From Flavobacterium lipolyticum (lineage in GTDB: Bacteria > Bacteroidota > Bacteroidia > Flavobacteriales > Flavobacteriaceae), in NCBI RefSeq assembly GCF_020905335.1, contig NZ_JAJJMN010000001.1:1984001-2048000 (forward strand): a stretch of 64,000 nt of DNA. Reading direction: 5' to 3'. The notes under the pieces were generated by a model. That model searched no databases, had not been told where the DNA came from, and saw only the letters and a program-made list of their open reading frames with translations. Of this stretch, positions 36,114-44,271 are shown in pieces. The translations under genes were made by a program, and so were the position numbers. Position 1 is the first letter of the stretch. Every line of letters starts with the position of its first letter.

Positions 36114-37037
36114 ATGAATAAATTATTGATTGTTGGAACGGTTGCTTTCGACGCGATTGAAACTCCTTTCGGAAAAACAGATAAAATATTAGGTGGTGCT
36201 GCGACTTACATTGGTTTATCAGCATCTTTTTTCAACCTGCAATCGGCTATTGTTTCTGTAGTTGGAGACGATTTCCCTCAAGAACATTTGGATTTATTGA
36301 CTTCAAAAAATATTGATATCTCAGGTATCGAAATTGTAAAAGGCGGTAAAACATTTTTTTGGAGCGGTTTGTACCACAACGATCTAAATTCCAGAGATAC
36401 TTTAGTAACAGAACTTAATGTTTTGGCTGATTTTCAACCAAAAGTTCCTCAAAACTATAAAGATGCCGATGTGGTGATGTTAGGAAACTTACACCCATTA
36501 GTACAAAGCAGTGTTTTGGATCAGTTAGAGAAAAAACCAAAATTAGTAGTTTTAGATACTATGAACTTCTGGATGGACTGTGCTTTACCTGAATTATTAG
36601 ACGTGATCAAACGTGTTGACGTAATCACGATCAACGATGAAGAGGCAAGACAGCTTTCAGGAGAATATTCATTAGTAAAAGCTGCAGCGAAAATCCAGGA
36701 ATTGGGACCAAAATATGTGGTGATCAAAAAAGGAGAGCACGGTGCACTTTTATTCCACAACAGAGAAGTATTTTTTGCTCCGGCATTACCATTAGAAGAT
36801 GTTTTTGATCCAACAGGAGCAGGAGACACTTTCGCAGGTGGTTTCTCAGGATTCATTGCGCAAAGTGAAAACATTTCATTTGGCAATATGAAGAATGCGA
36901 TCATCTACGGTTCGAATTTAGCTTCATTCTGTGTAGAGAAATTTGGAACAGAAAGGATGGAGAGCTTAAGCAAAGCTGAAGTAGCGATTCGATTACAACA
37001 GTTTAAGTCGTTAACTCAGTTTGACATAGAAATATAA
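36114..37037 (+). CDS. PfkB-family carbohydrate/nucleoside kinase
   Basis: A 307-residue ribokinase-superfamily enzyme. Motifs: GGAATYIGLSAS with the N-terminal GG pair, and the C-terminal signature DPTGAGDTFAGGF (about 244-256) with the catalytic Asp. The short lid region (FFWSGLYHNDLNSRDT) resembles the branch that includes adenosine- or sugar-kinase-like proteins of Bacteroidetes. Substrate not determinable. It has its own promoter and terminator and precedes the amidophosphoribosyltransferase gene, so a link to ribose or nucleoside metabolism is possible. Confidence 0.9.
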   Translation: MNKLLIVGTVAFDAIETPFGKTDKILGGAATYIGLSASFFNLQSAIVSVVGDDFPQEHLDLLTSKNIDISGIEIVKGGKTFFWSGLYHNDLNSRDTLVTELNVLADFQPKVPQNYKDADVVMLGNLHPLVQSSVLDQLEKKPKLVVLDTMNFWMDCALPELLDVIKRVDVITINDEEARQLSGEYSLVKAAAKIQELGPKYVVIKKGEHGALLFHNREVFFAPALPLEDVFDPTGAGDTFAGGFSGFIAQSENISFGNMKNAIIYGSNLASFCVEKFGTERMESLSKAEVAIRLQQFKSLTQFDIEI

Positions 37038-37042
37038 TGCCC

Positions 37043-37072
37043 AAAAGCCTCGAATAATAACGGGGCTTTTTT
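37043..37072 (+). terminator. Intrinsic terminator after the PfkB kinase gene
   Basis: AAAAGCCTCG/CGGGGCTTTT stem (37043-37052, 37061-37070) with one T-G wobble, an 8-nt loop and a T run. Confidence 0.85.
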
Positions 37073-37119
37073 ATTACGTTTATACACACAACTTACAACA
37101 ACACAAAATACACAACACA

Positions 37120-39018
37120 ATGAGCGACGCTTTAAAACACGAATGTGGTATAGCTTTGGTTAGACTTCTTAAACCGCTTGAATATTACAAAGAAAAATAC
37201 GGAACCGCTTTTTACGGGATACAAAAAATGTACCTGATGATGGAAAAGCAGCACAACCGTGGGCAAGACGGAGCTGGTTTTGCAAGCATTAAATTAGATG
37301 TGGCTCCCGGTGAACGTTATATCAGCAGAGTTCGTTCCAATCATTCACAGCCCATTCAGGATGTTTTCAAGCAAATCAACGAGCGTATTAATGAAGAGAT
37401 GAGTTCTCATCCGGAATATGCAGACGATGTTGCCAAACAAAAAGCAAACATACCTTATATAGGAGAGTTGTTTCTGGGGCATGTTCGCTACGGAACTTTC
37501 GGAAAGAATAGCATTGAAAGTGTACATCCATTCCTGCGTCAAAGCAACTGGATGCACCGTAATTTAATTTTGGCAGGGAACTTTAACATGACTAATGTTA
37601 AAGAACTTTTCGAAAATTTAGTAGAATTGGGTCAGCATCCGAAAGAAATGGCTGACACGGTTACTGTAATGGAGAAAATCGGACACTTTTTAGACAAAGA
37701 AGTGATGCAGCTTTATCAGGATTGCAAACTCGAAGGATATTCTAAGAGAGAGGCTTCTCCGGTAATTGCAGACCGATTGGATATTGCGAAAATTTTAGCC
37801 CGTTCTGCTAAAAACTTAGACGGAGGATATGCAATGGCCGGATTATTAGGTCATGGTGATGCTTTTGTTTTTAGAGATCCTGCAGGAATTCGTCCGGCAT
37901 ATTACTATCAGGACGATGAAGTGGTAGTTGTGGCTTCTGAAAGACCGGTTATTCAAACCGTATTTAATGTGCCTTTTGAAAGTGTGCAGGAAATCGAACC
38001 GGGAAATGCTTTGATCATTAAGAAAAACGGAAAAGTTTCTATGAATCAAATTTTAGAACCAACCGTTAAAAAAGCATGTTCATTCGAAAGAATCTATTTC
38101 TCAAGAGGAAGTGACGCTGAAATTTATCAGGAACGTAAAAATTTAGGAAAATTAATTTTACCTGCTGTTTTGGAATCAATTGACAGTGATACCGATAATA
38201 CGGTGTTTTCTTATATTCCAAATACAGCTGAAACCTCCTTTTATGGTTTAGTTGAAGCGGCTCAGGATTTTTTAAATCAAAGAAAAAACAATTATATTTT
38301 AGCCAACAGGAATACGCTTAATGCTGAGACTTTACAGGAATTATTGGCTGTAAAGATTCGTACAGAGAAAGTGGCGATCAAAGATGCTAAACTAAGAACC
38401 TTTATTACAGAAGACAGTAGTCGTGATGATTTAGTTGCTCACGTGTATGATGTTACTTACGGAGTGATTAAGCCAACGGACAATCTGGTTATTATTGATG
38501 ATAGTATTGTTCGTGGTACTACTTTAAAGATGAGTATCATAAAGATGATGGATCGTTTAAAGCCTAAACGTATCGTAATCGTTTCATCGGCACCACAAAT
38601 TCGTTATCCTGACTGTTACGGAATCGATATGGCTAAACTGGAAGGTCTTGTGGCTTTTAGAGCGGCTTTGGCTTTGTTGAAAGAAAGAAATTTATATCAT
38701 ATTGTTGACGAGGTTTATGCGAAATGTAAAGCGCAGGAGAATTATGTAGATACGGATGTTGTAAACTACGTTACGGCAATTTACGACCAGTTTACTCCTG
38801 AAGAAATTTCAGATAAAATAGCTGAAATGTTAAGCTCTCCTGAAATTAATGCTGAAGTAAAAATTATTTTCCAAAAAGTAGAAGATTTGCATATTGCTTG
38901 TCCGAAAAACTTAGGAGATTGGTACTTTACAGGAGATTATCCGACCCCTGGTGGGAACCGTGTGGTTAATAGAGCTTTCATGAATTTTTACGAAGGAAAA
39001 GACGCGAGAGCGTATTAA
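37120..39018 (+). CDS. Amidophosphoribosyltransferase, long form
   Basis: A 632-residue N-terminal-nucleophile glutamine amidotransferase fused to a phosphoribosyltransferase domain. It probably transfers glutamine nitrogen to PRPP in the first step of purine synthesis. Cys9 in HECGIALVRL would become the nucleophile after processing of the first eight residues. QHNRGQDGAGFAS and GHVRYGTFGKNS are amidotransferase motifs, and NLVIIDDSIVRGTTL is the PRPP loop (about 464). It is longer than classical PurF (about 470-505), with insertions (PGERYISRVRSN region and a long C-terminus). Bacteroidetes carry such a long paralogue, so the symbol purF is not certain. Confidence 0.88.
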   Translation: MSDALKHECGIALVRLLKPLEYYKEKYGTAFYGIQKMYLMMEKQHNRGQDGAGFASIKLDVAPGERYISRVRSNHSQPIQDVFKQINERINEEMSSHPEYADDVAKQKANIPYIGELFLGHVRYGTFGKNSIESVHPFLRQSNWMHRNLILAGNFNMTNVKELFENLVELGQHPKEMADTVTVMEKIGHFLDKEVMQLYQDCKLEGYSKREASPVIADRLDIAKILARSAKNLDGGYAMAGLLGHGDAFVFRDPAGIRPAYYYQDDEVVVVASERPVIQTVFNVPFESVQEIEPGNALIIKKNGKVSMNQILEPTVKKACSFERIYFSRGSDAEIYQERKNLGKLILPAVLESIDSDTDNTVFSYIPNTAETSFYGLVEAAQDFLNQRKNNYILANRNTLNAETLQELLAVKIRTEKVAIKDAKLRTFITEDSSRDDLVAHVYDVTYGVIKPTDNLVIIDDSIVRGTTLKMSIIKMMDRLKPKRIVIVSSAPQIRYPDCYGIDMAKLEGLVAFRAALALLKERNLYHIVDEVYAKCKAQENYVDTDVVNYVTAIYDQFTPEEISDKIAEMLSSPEINAEVKIIFQKVEDLHIACPKNLGDWYFTGDYPTPGGNRVVNRAFMNFYEGKDARAY

Positions 39019-39062
39019 TAAAATACTAACAAAAGGTTAAATTGTGTAGTTCATCGATTTTT

Positions 39063-39190
39063 TTTGCCGTTCGTCTTATTTGTTTGGTGAAATTGGAAAG
39101 CTACAATACTTTTGAAATACCATAACATTAGTAGGTTAAGTTTATGGTAGATTTGGGGCAAAAAGGGTGGAAGTAATTCCACCTTTTTTA
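39063..39190 (+). ncRNA. Candidate small RNA gene, copy 1 of a tandem pair
   Basis: Promoter: TTTG (39083-39086), 20 bp, TACTTTTG (39107-39114), a perfect Bacteroidetes consensus. Predicted RNA about 39118-39189 (72 nt): hairpin 1 has an 8-bp stem (39118-39125 with 39142-39149) and a 16-nt loop CATTAGTAGGTTAAGT. A linker GATTTGGGGCAAAAAG follows, then a terminator hairpin GGTGGAA-GTAA-TTCCACC (39166-39183) with a T6 tail. An upstream element TTTGCCGTTCGTCT (39063-39076) is also shared with copy 2. No open reading frame. Family unknown to me. Confidence 0.7.
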
Positions 39191-39247
39191 TTGGAATAAA
39201 CTCAAGTATTTCTAAAGTAAGACATTACATTCACTTTATCGGATATA

Positions 39248-39375
39248 TTTGCCATTCGTCTAGAAAGTTTTTTTCATTCGAATAGCTGCCATACCTTTAC
39301 AGAACCATAACATTAGTAGGTTAAGTTTATGGTAGATTTGGGGCAAAAAAGGTGGAAGTGATTCCGCCTTTTTTA
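39248..39375 (+). ncRNA. Candidate small RNA gene, copy 2 of a tandem pair
   Basis: A second copy exactly 185 bp downstream of copy 1. Shared parts are TTTGCCATTCGTCT (39248-39261), a weaker promoter (TTTT at 39268, TACCTTTA at 39292-39299), the hairpin ACCATAA/TTATGGT (39304-39310, 39327-39333) with an identical loop, the same linker, and a terminator GGTGGAA-GTGA-TTCCGCC (39351-39368) with a T tail. The RNA body differs from copy 1 at three positions only, and the two in the terminator preserve pairing and the GNRA loop. The sequence between the promoter elements is not conserved. Confidence 0.68.
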
Positions 39376-39440
39376 TTTTCTTTTTTTAAGAGAATAGAGT
39401 ATAGAACAAAGAGAATAGAGTAAAGACGAAATATAACGAC

Positions 39441-39476
39441 AAAAAAGACGAGTGCCATTTGGTAGTCGTCTTTTTT
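39441..39476. repeat. Hairpin sequence nearly duplicated at 40095-40131
   Basis: AAAAAAGACGAGTGCCATTT (39441-39460) continues into GGTAGTCGTCTTTTTT as an imperfect hairpin. Very similar sequence, including the following TCTATAATCTTTRYTCTATTTTCTT, occurs at 40095-40160 where it terminates sod. Here no gene ends, so it may be a duplicated terminator. The rest of 39377-39720 is AT-rich and gene-free. Confidence 0.6.
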
Positions 39477-39720
39477 GTCTATAATCTTTGTTCTATTTTC
39501 TTCTTTATAAGAAGAATTGGCTTTTAACGACAAGAAAGTTGGATTCTAAATATTAATCTGACTCAGAATTAAGTCAAACAATAAAACAGATTAGTTTTCA
39601 CATATTTCATTTTTTATAATTTTTTTATTGCTGTTTCTTAGGGTATATTAGGACTCAATTAGAAGTACAATGCTTCTTGTGTGAATAATAAAGGAAGAAC
39701 AAGGTTAACTCGAAAAAAAA

Positions 39721-40065
39721 ATGAATCAGGAACTTAATGAGTCTTTTGAGACAGATAATGCAAATTCAAGGGGTATAATTCTAAAAGCAAAAAGTAGAAT
39801 CAGACATTTACTTGTCCGGATTGTAATTTTGGTCGTTATTGCGGGAGGGCCACTCTTGCTATTGTCACTTCCTGATTTGAGTAATAGAAGTGAGTTTGAA
39901 TTTCTGTTGCTTAGTATATTTGCTCCGATAGTATGGTTTGCTTATATGTTTGCTGAAACCATAGCTTTGCAAATGAAGAAAGAGGAAGAATTGCGTAATA
40001 TTAACTTGGTATTGTTTTTTATGGCGCTGCTGATCTACATGTTGGTCATATCCAGTATTATGTAA
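39721..40065 (+). CDS. Small three-helix membrane protein of unknown function
   Basis: A 114-residue protein with hydrophobic segments at about 30-50, 59-81 and 93-113 (LVRIVILVVIAGGPLLLL, FEFLLLSIFAPIVWFAYMF, LVLFFMALLIYMLVI). The first 28 residues are polar. The start ATG follows an A-rich stretch, typical for the phylum. No homologue recognised. Convergent with sod, sharing the hairpin at 40103-40126. Confidence 0.7.
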   Translation: MNQELNESFETDNANSRGIILKAKSRIRHLLVRIVILVVIAGGPLLLLSLPDLSNRSEFEFLLLSIFAPIVWFAYMFAETIALQMKKEEELRNINLVLFFMALLIYMLVISSIM

Positions 40066-40102
40066 ATTGAAGTGTTCAACGGAAAATTAAACGATAAAAA
40101 AA

Positions 40103-40131
40103 GACGAGTACCATTTGGCACTCGTCTTTTT
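40103..40131. terminator. Terminator between the small membrane protein gene and sod
   Basis: GACGAGT/ACTCGTC stem (40103-40109, 40120-40126) flanked by A6 and T6, so it can stop both convergent genes. Confidence 0.8.
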
Positions 40132-40154
40132 TCTATAATCTTTACTCTATTTTC

Positions 40155-40763
40155 TTATTTCTCTAAAGCAAATCTTCTTGCAACTTCCGTCCAGTTGATT
40201 ACGTTGAAGAAAGCTTCAATATAATCAGGTCTTCTGTTTTGGTAGTTTAGGTAGTAAGCGTGCTCCCAAACATCCATTCCTAAGATTGGAGTCCCATTAC
40301 AGCCTACTTCCGGCATTAATGGATTGTCTTGGTTTGGAGTTCCGCAAACGTCTAATTTTCCACCTTTTTGTACGCATAACCAAGCCCATCCTGAACCAAA
40401 TTGTGTAGCACCGGCTTTAGCAAATTTTGCTTTAAATTCTTCAAAAGTTCCAAAAGAAGCTTCGATAGCAGCAAGTAAATCACCTGTTGGTAATCCACCG
40501 CCATTTGGAGACATTACAGTCCAGAATAAATTGTGGTTGTAAAAACCTCCACCATTGTTACGAACTGCTGCATTTGATTTATCTAGATTGATTAAGATGT
40601 TTTCGATAGTTTTACCTTCTAAATCTGTTCCGGCGATTGCTGCATTAAGATTTGTGGTGTAAGCATTATGATGTTTTGAATGGTGAATTTCCATTGTACG
40701 GGCATCAATATGTGGTTCTAATGCATCATATGCATAAGGTAATTGAGGTAATTCAAAAGCCAT
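40155..40763 (-). CDS. sod: Superoxide dismutase (Mn/Fe)
   Basis: A 202-residue enzyme that dismutates superoxide. Metal ligands: His in [12 protein letters not shown] (about 27), His in [10 protein letters not shown] (about 77), Asp and His in [17 protein letters not shown] (about 164 and 168). FGSGWAWLC is the usual core strand. There is no signal peptide, so it is cytoplasmic. Mn versus Fe preference cannot be settled from sequence by eye. Confidence 0.97.
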   Translation of the reverse strand: MAFELPQLPYAYDALEPHIDARTMEIHHSKHHNAYTTNLNAAIAGTDLEGKTIENILINLDKSNAAVRNNGGGFYNHNLFWTVMSPNGGGLPTGDLLAAIEASFGTFEEFKAKFAKAGATQFGSGWAWLCVQKGGKLDVCGTPNQDNPLMPEVGCNGTPILGMDVWEHAYYLNYQNRRPDYIEAFFNVINWTEVARRFALEK

Positions 40764-40901
40764 GATATTATGATTTTATGATTTATAATTATTTATTCCA
40801 AATTTAGACATTTAACTTTGGAATTGGAAATACTATTTCGTTATTATTCCATTTAATTAATTGATAATTGGTTTTTCGGAATGCTAACGTATTGGAATTC
40901 T

Positions 40902-41528
40902 TTATTTTCCGTTGAAAGTCGTCATCGTGTTTTCTAAGCCGGCGGTACCAAAAGATTTAATAATCTCTGAAGCGACTTCTAAACGTTCGGGCAATTTTGC
41001 TTTTTCTTCTTCGTCCCAATCTCCTAAAACGTAGTCTACCTGTTGTCCTTTTTTGAATTGATCGCTGATCCCAAATCTAAAGCGGGTATATTGTTGGGTA
41101 TTTAAAACTAAATTGATGTTTTTAAGTCCGTTGTGTCCTCCGTCGCTGCCTTTTGGTTTGATACGGATAGTTCCAAAAGAGAGGTTTAGATCGTCTGTAA
41201 TTACCAGGATATTCTCTAATGGAATGTTTTCTTTGTCCATCCAGTGCTTTACGGCTTTACCGCTCAGGTTCATATAGGTGTTTGGTTTGAGCAGAAAAAA
41301 AGTTCTTCCTTTAAATTTATATTCGGCCAAAGCACCCAGTTTTACGGTTTCGAATGAAAGACCTTCTTTCTTAGCTAAAAAATCAAGTACTTTAAAACCT
41401 ATGTTGTGTCGTGTATTTACGTATTCGGCACCAATATTGCCTAATCCAACGATTAAATATTTTTTCATATAATCAGCGTTCTCTTCTTTTTGTGTTGATG
41501 AAAACAGTTTTGTCATCCATTTTATCAT
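40902..41528 (-). CDS. pth: Peptidyl-tRNA hydrolase
   Basis: A 208-residue enzyme that releases peptides from peptidyl-tRNA. Motifs: YLIVGLGNIGAEYVNTRHNIG (catalytic His about 41), LLKPNTYMNLSGKAV, VITDDLNLSFG (catalytic Asp) and GSDGGHNGLKNI. The first 20 residues (MIKWMTKLFSSTQKEENADY) precede the usual start at MKKYLIVGLG, so the true start may be the internal ATG at 41468; the extension is, however, seen in flavobacterial annotations. Confidence 0.95.
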   Translation of the reverse strand: MIKWMTKLFSSTQKEENADYMKKYLIVGLGNIGAEYVNTRHNIGFKVLDFLAKKEGLSFETVKLGALAEYKFKGRTFFLLKPNTYMNLSGKAVKHWMDKENIPLENILVITDDLNLSFGTIRIKPKGSDGGHNGLKNINLVLNTQQYTRFRFGISDQFKKGQQVDYVLGDWDEEEKAKLPERLEVASEIIKSFGTAGLENTMTTFNGK

Positions 41529-41717
41529 GGTACAAAAATAGGGTTAATTGAAGAATGTGCCAATTTGTTAATTAGATAATTTGCTTTTAACGGCAAAGAA
41601 TGGCACGCTGATGACGCGGATTTGGATGGATTTACACGGATTATTTTTTATCATACGGATAAGATTGTTTAAAAACCATTACAACTTTGTGCCTCTTGTC
41701 TAATAAAAAAACGAAAC

Positions 41718-41820
41718 TTCTGGCTAGCCCTGACAGCAGCGGCATCCTTTTTAGCCGCTTTTTTTTGCGGATAAAAAGATATAGCGGATGGCAGGAATGT
41801 CGCGTTTTATGAAAACGGGA
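41718..41820. repeat. Structured intergenic repeat (CTAGCCCTGA...GGCAGGAA type)
   Basis: The element starts near GGCTAGCCCTGACAGCAGCG and ends near GCGGATGGCAGGAATGTCGC. The two halves are imperfectly complementary (CCTG.CA ... TTTTTA with TAAAAA ... TGGCAGG), and the centre is a CCGC-T8-GCGG hairpin. From memory, elements of this type recur in Flavobacterium intergenic DNA. No gene. The start of this gap, 41590-41650, carries a degraded copy of the GGATT-type dispersed repeat. Confidence 0.65.
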
Positions 41821-41860
41821 TGTTCTGCTTCTAAAAAAAAATAGATAATTAGCTTTAGAG

Positions 41861-41930
41861 GGCTTCGACTCCGCTCAGCCCGACACGTTCGACAAATATT
41901 AAGGGTGTCCGGCTGAGCGGAGTCGAAGCC
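41861..41930. repeat. REP-like palindrome
   Basis: GGCTTCGACTCCGCTCAGCC (41861-41880) and its exact reverse complement (41911-41930), with a further GACAC/GTGTC pairing inside, enclose an 18-nt loop. GC content is well above the surroundings. Similar palindromes are known as mobile repetitive extragenic elements in Bacteroidetes. Confidence 0.8.
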
Positions 41931-41989
41931 GTTCTGTAGTAAAAAAACTTTAGAATCTCAGTGCCTTGGTATCTCAGAACCTCAAAAAA

Positions 41990-42017
41990 AAAGCACCAAC
42001 CTTTCGATTGATGCTTT
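41990..42017 (-). terminator. Terminator of rplY
   Basis: AAAGCA/TGCTTT plus CAA/TTG arms (41990-41998, 42008-42017) with one mismatch. The minus-strand T run comes from the A tract before 41992. Confidence 0.65.
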
Positions 42018-42037
42018 GTATTTTGAATTGAAAAAAA

Positions 42038-42649
42038 TTATTTTTTCTTTCCTTTTGCAGGAGCTTTTGCAGCTTTTGCAGCCTCTTGAGCAGCTTTCAT
42101 AGCAGCACGAGAGATTCTTACCTGACAAACTACTGTGTTGTCCGGGTGCATAACTTTGTACTCTGGTTTTCCAACTTTAGTAACATATAATTTGTTACCC
42201 ATTTCAAGTGGAGTAATGTCAGCTTCAACAAAATCAGGAAGATTTGCTGGTAAAGCTTTAACTTTTAATTTACGTTGGTTCAAACGTAAAACACCACCTG
42301 CAAGAACACCTTTAGATGTACCAACAATTTTCACAGGAACTTCCATTGTGATTTCTTTATCATCAAATAATTGGAAGAAGTCAATGTGTAAAATTTTGTC
42401 AGAAACAGGGTGAACCTGAATGTCTTGTAAAACTGCTGTAAATGATTTTCCTTTTCCAAGCTCAATCACAACTGTGTGTGCGTTTGGAGTGTAAACCAAG
42501 TTTTTGAACGCTGCAGCGTCTGCTGAGAAGTGTACTGCCTGATTTCCTCCGTATAACACGCAAGGAACCGCTCCAGCATTACGTAAGGCTTTAGTTGACA
42601 CTTTGCCCACGCTTTCTCTTTCTGATCCTTTAATTGTAATCGATTTCAT
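42038..42649 (-). CDS. rplY: Ribosomal protein bL25 (general stress protein CTC form)
   Basis: A 203-residue protein: the N-terminal 5S rRNA-binding L25 domain (about 1-92: [39 protein letters not shown]), then the TL5/CTC beta-barrel domain (about 93-185) and a lysine/alanine-rich tail. The long form is normal for this phylum. It lies downstream of prs on the same strand, a conserved pairing. Confidence 0.95.
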   Translation of the reverse strand: MKSITIKGSERESVGKVSTKALRNAGAVPCVLYGGNQAVHFSADAAAFKNLVYTPNAHTVVIELGKGKSFTAVLQDIQVHPVSDKILHIDFFQLFDDKEITMEVPVKIVGTSKGVLAGGVLRLNQRKLKVKALPANLPDFVEADITPLEMGNKLYVTKVGKPEYKVMHPDNTVVCQVRISRAAMKAAQEAAKAAKAPAKGKKK

Positions 42650-42778
42650 TGTAAAAAAAATATAGTTATTAATAAATATTCTTCATTTGCTATAAGCTTT
42701 AAGCTGTAGGCTTTAAGCTTTTTATAAAGTAACTATTGGAGTGCTTACGGCTTATTGCTTAAAGCTTACGGCCAAAAT

Positions 42779-43720
42779 TTACATTATAAATTTTCCACTG
42801 ATGGAATTGTTGTGGTGCACCATGTGCATAACTTCGGCAAAAAGAGGTGCACAACTCACGACTCTTATTTTCTTTGATTCTCTTTTTAAAGGAATAGAAT
42901 CGGTAACGATTAATTCGCTTAATTTAGAGTTTTCAATTTTTTCATAGGCCTCACCTGATAAAATGGCGTGTGTACAAATGGCTCTAACGCTTAATGCTCC
43001 TTTTTCGATCATTAAATCTGCGGCTTTAGCTAATGTTCCACCCGTATCGATCATGTCGTCTACTAATATTACGTTACGGCCTTTTACTTCACCAATTAGT
43101 TCCATAGTGTCGATAACGTTGGCTGCTTTTCTTTGTTTGTAACAGATTACTACATCTGATTCTAGAAACTTAGAGTAAGCATATGCTCTTTTTGAACCTC
43201 CCATATCCGGAGATGCAATGGTTAGATTGTCTAACTTTAAACTTTCTACGTATGGTAAAAAGATTGTAGATGCAAATAAATGATCTACCGGTTTTTCGAA
43301 AAACCCCTGAATTTGATCTGCGTGCAAATCCATTGTCATTACTCTTGTCGCTCCGGCAGCATCTAATAAATTAGCTACTAATTTTGCTCCAATCGGAACT
43401 CTTGGTTTATCTTTTCTGTCTTGTCTTGCCCAACCAAAATATGGCATGACAGCTGTAATGTGTCTTGCTGATGCACGTTTCGCTGCATCAATCATGAGTA
43501 ACAATTCCATCAAATTATCAGCAGATGGGAAAGTTGAACACACGATAAAAACACGTAATCCTCTTATTGATTCTTCGTACGATGGTTGGAATTCTCCATC
43601 ACTATACTTCGACATCGTTACTTTTCCTAACGGAATTCCGTACTGTTCTGCAATTTTTTCTGCAAGATAGACACTTTGTGAACAAGCAAAAATTTTAGCT
43701 TCTGGTTCTAGGTGCGACAT
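42779..43720 (-). CDS. prs: Ribose-phosphate pyrophosphokinase
   Basis: A 313-residue enzyme making PRPP from ribose-5-phosphate and ATP. Motifs: MSKYSDGEFQPSYEESIRG, PYFGWARQDRKDKPRVPIGA (flexible loop with RQDRK), MDLHADQIQGFF and the PRPP-binding VILVDDMIDTGGTL. Length is standard. It is followed by rplY after about 130 bp that contains small AAGCTTTAAGCT-type repeats. Confidence 0.97.
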   Translation of the reverse strand: MSHLEPEAKIFACSQSVYLAEKIAEQYGIPLGKVTMSKYSDGEFQPSYEESIRGLRVFIVCSTFPSADNLMELLLMIDAAKRASARHITAVMPYFGWARQDRKDKPRVPIGAKLVANLLDAAGATRVMTMDLHADQIQGFFEKPVDHLFASTIFLPYVESLKLDNLTIASPDMGGSKRAYAYSKFLESDVVICYKQRKAANVIDTMELIGEVKGRNVILVDDMIDTGGTLAKAADLMIEKGALSVRAICTHAILSGEAYEKIENSKLSELIVTDSIPLKRESKKIRVVSCAPLFAEVMHMVHHNNSISGKFIM

Positions 43721-43844
43721 TTAATTTGTTGTTTTGTAGTTAGTTGTGTGTGCTTCGTTTTAACGAGGTGCAAATTTAGAAAATTTATTGGACACTGAAA
43801 GGAAAAAATTAAGTATTTTTATTAGAATTTTTAATTTTATTTTT

Positions 43845-43938
43845 TACATTTGCACCGTGTTAAAGGAATAAGCACAGTTATGATATCATAATAAACTTAT
43901 TCTATTGCGTTGAAATAATCAAATCTTGATTGTTTTTT
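43845..43938 (+). promoter_or_regulatory. Promoter and structured leader upstream of tRNA-Leu
   Basis: TACATTTG (43845-43852) matches the -7 consensus. The next 85 nt can fold: GAATAAG (43866-43872) with CTTATTC (43896-43902), enclosing the palindrome TATGATATCATA (43879-43890). A short hairpin AATCAA/TTGATT (43917-43922, 43926-43931) with a T6 run (43933-43938) follows, 10 nt before the tRNA. It could be a 5' leader or a separate small RNA with its own terminator. Confidence 0.45.
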
Positions 43939-43948
43939 CGTCTGCTAA

Positions 43949-44028
43949 GCCCGGATGGCGGAATTGGTAGACGCGCTGGTCTCAAACACCTGTGGGAAAC
44001 CGTGCCGGTTCGACTCCGGCTCCGGGTA
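43949..44028 (+). tRNA. tRNA-Leu (CAA)
   Basis: Full cloverleaf: acceptor arms GCCCGGA (43949-43955) and TCCGGGT (44021-44027), D-arm with GAATTGGTAGAC, anticodon CAA at 43983-43985 in the loop CTCAAAC, a long class II variable arm (TGTGGGAAACCGTG) and the T-arm GGTTCGACTCC. CCA is not encoded. It reads UUG codons. Confidence 0.96.
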
Positions 44029-44031
44029 CTT

Positions 44032-44063
44032 AAAGCCTCTTCTGAAAAGAAGGGGCTTTTTTT
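44032..44063 (+). terminator. Terminator of tRNA-Leu
   Basis: AAAGCCTCTTCT/AGAAGGGGCTTT stem (44032-44043, 44048-44059) with one wobble pair, a GAAA loop and a T run. Confidence 0.9.
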
Positions 44064-44271
44064 TGTGCTTCATAAATTTTGAATTTGATCTTTGATTTGA
44101 ATATTGCCCCCTGTTACTGAAACATGTTTCAATAAACTTTCAAAATCCTACACTTCTCATTTTTTAAATTAACACAAAAAACATACATTGTACAGCTAGA
44201 AAATTATATAATTACAAGAAATCCCTTAAAAGAGACATTAAGGTATATCAATAATTTAATTTAACAGACAT

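Noticed and set aside
42660..42778. AAGCTTTAAGCT-type repeats between rplY and prs as a regulatory element
   Set aside because: Low-complexity intergenic words without stable pairing or a promoter match.
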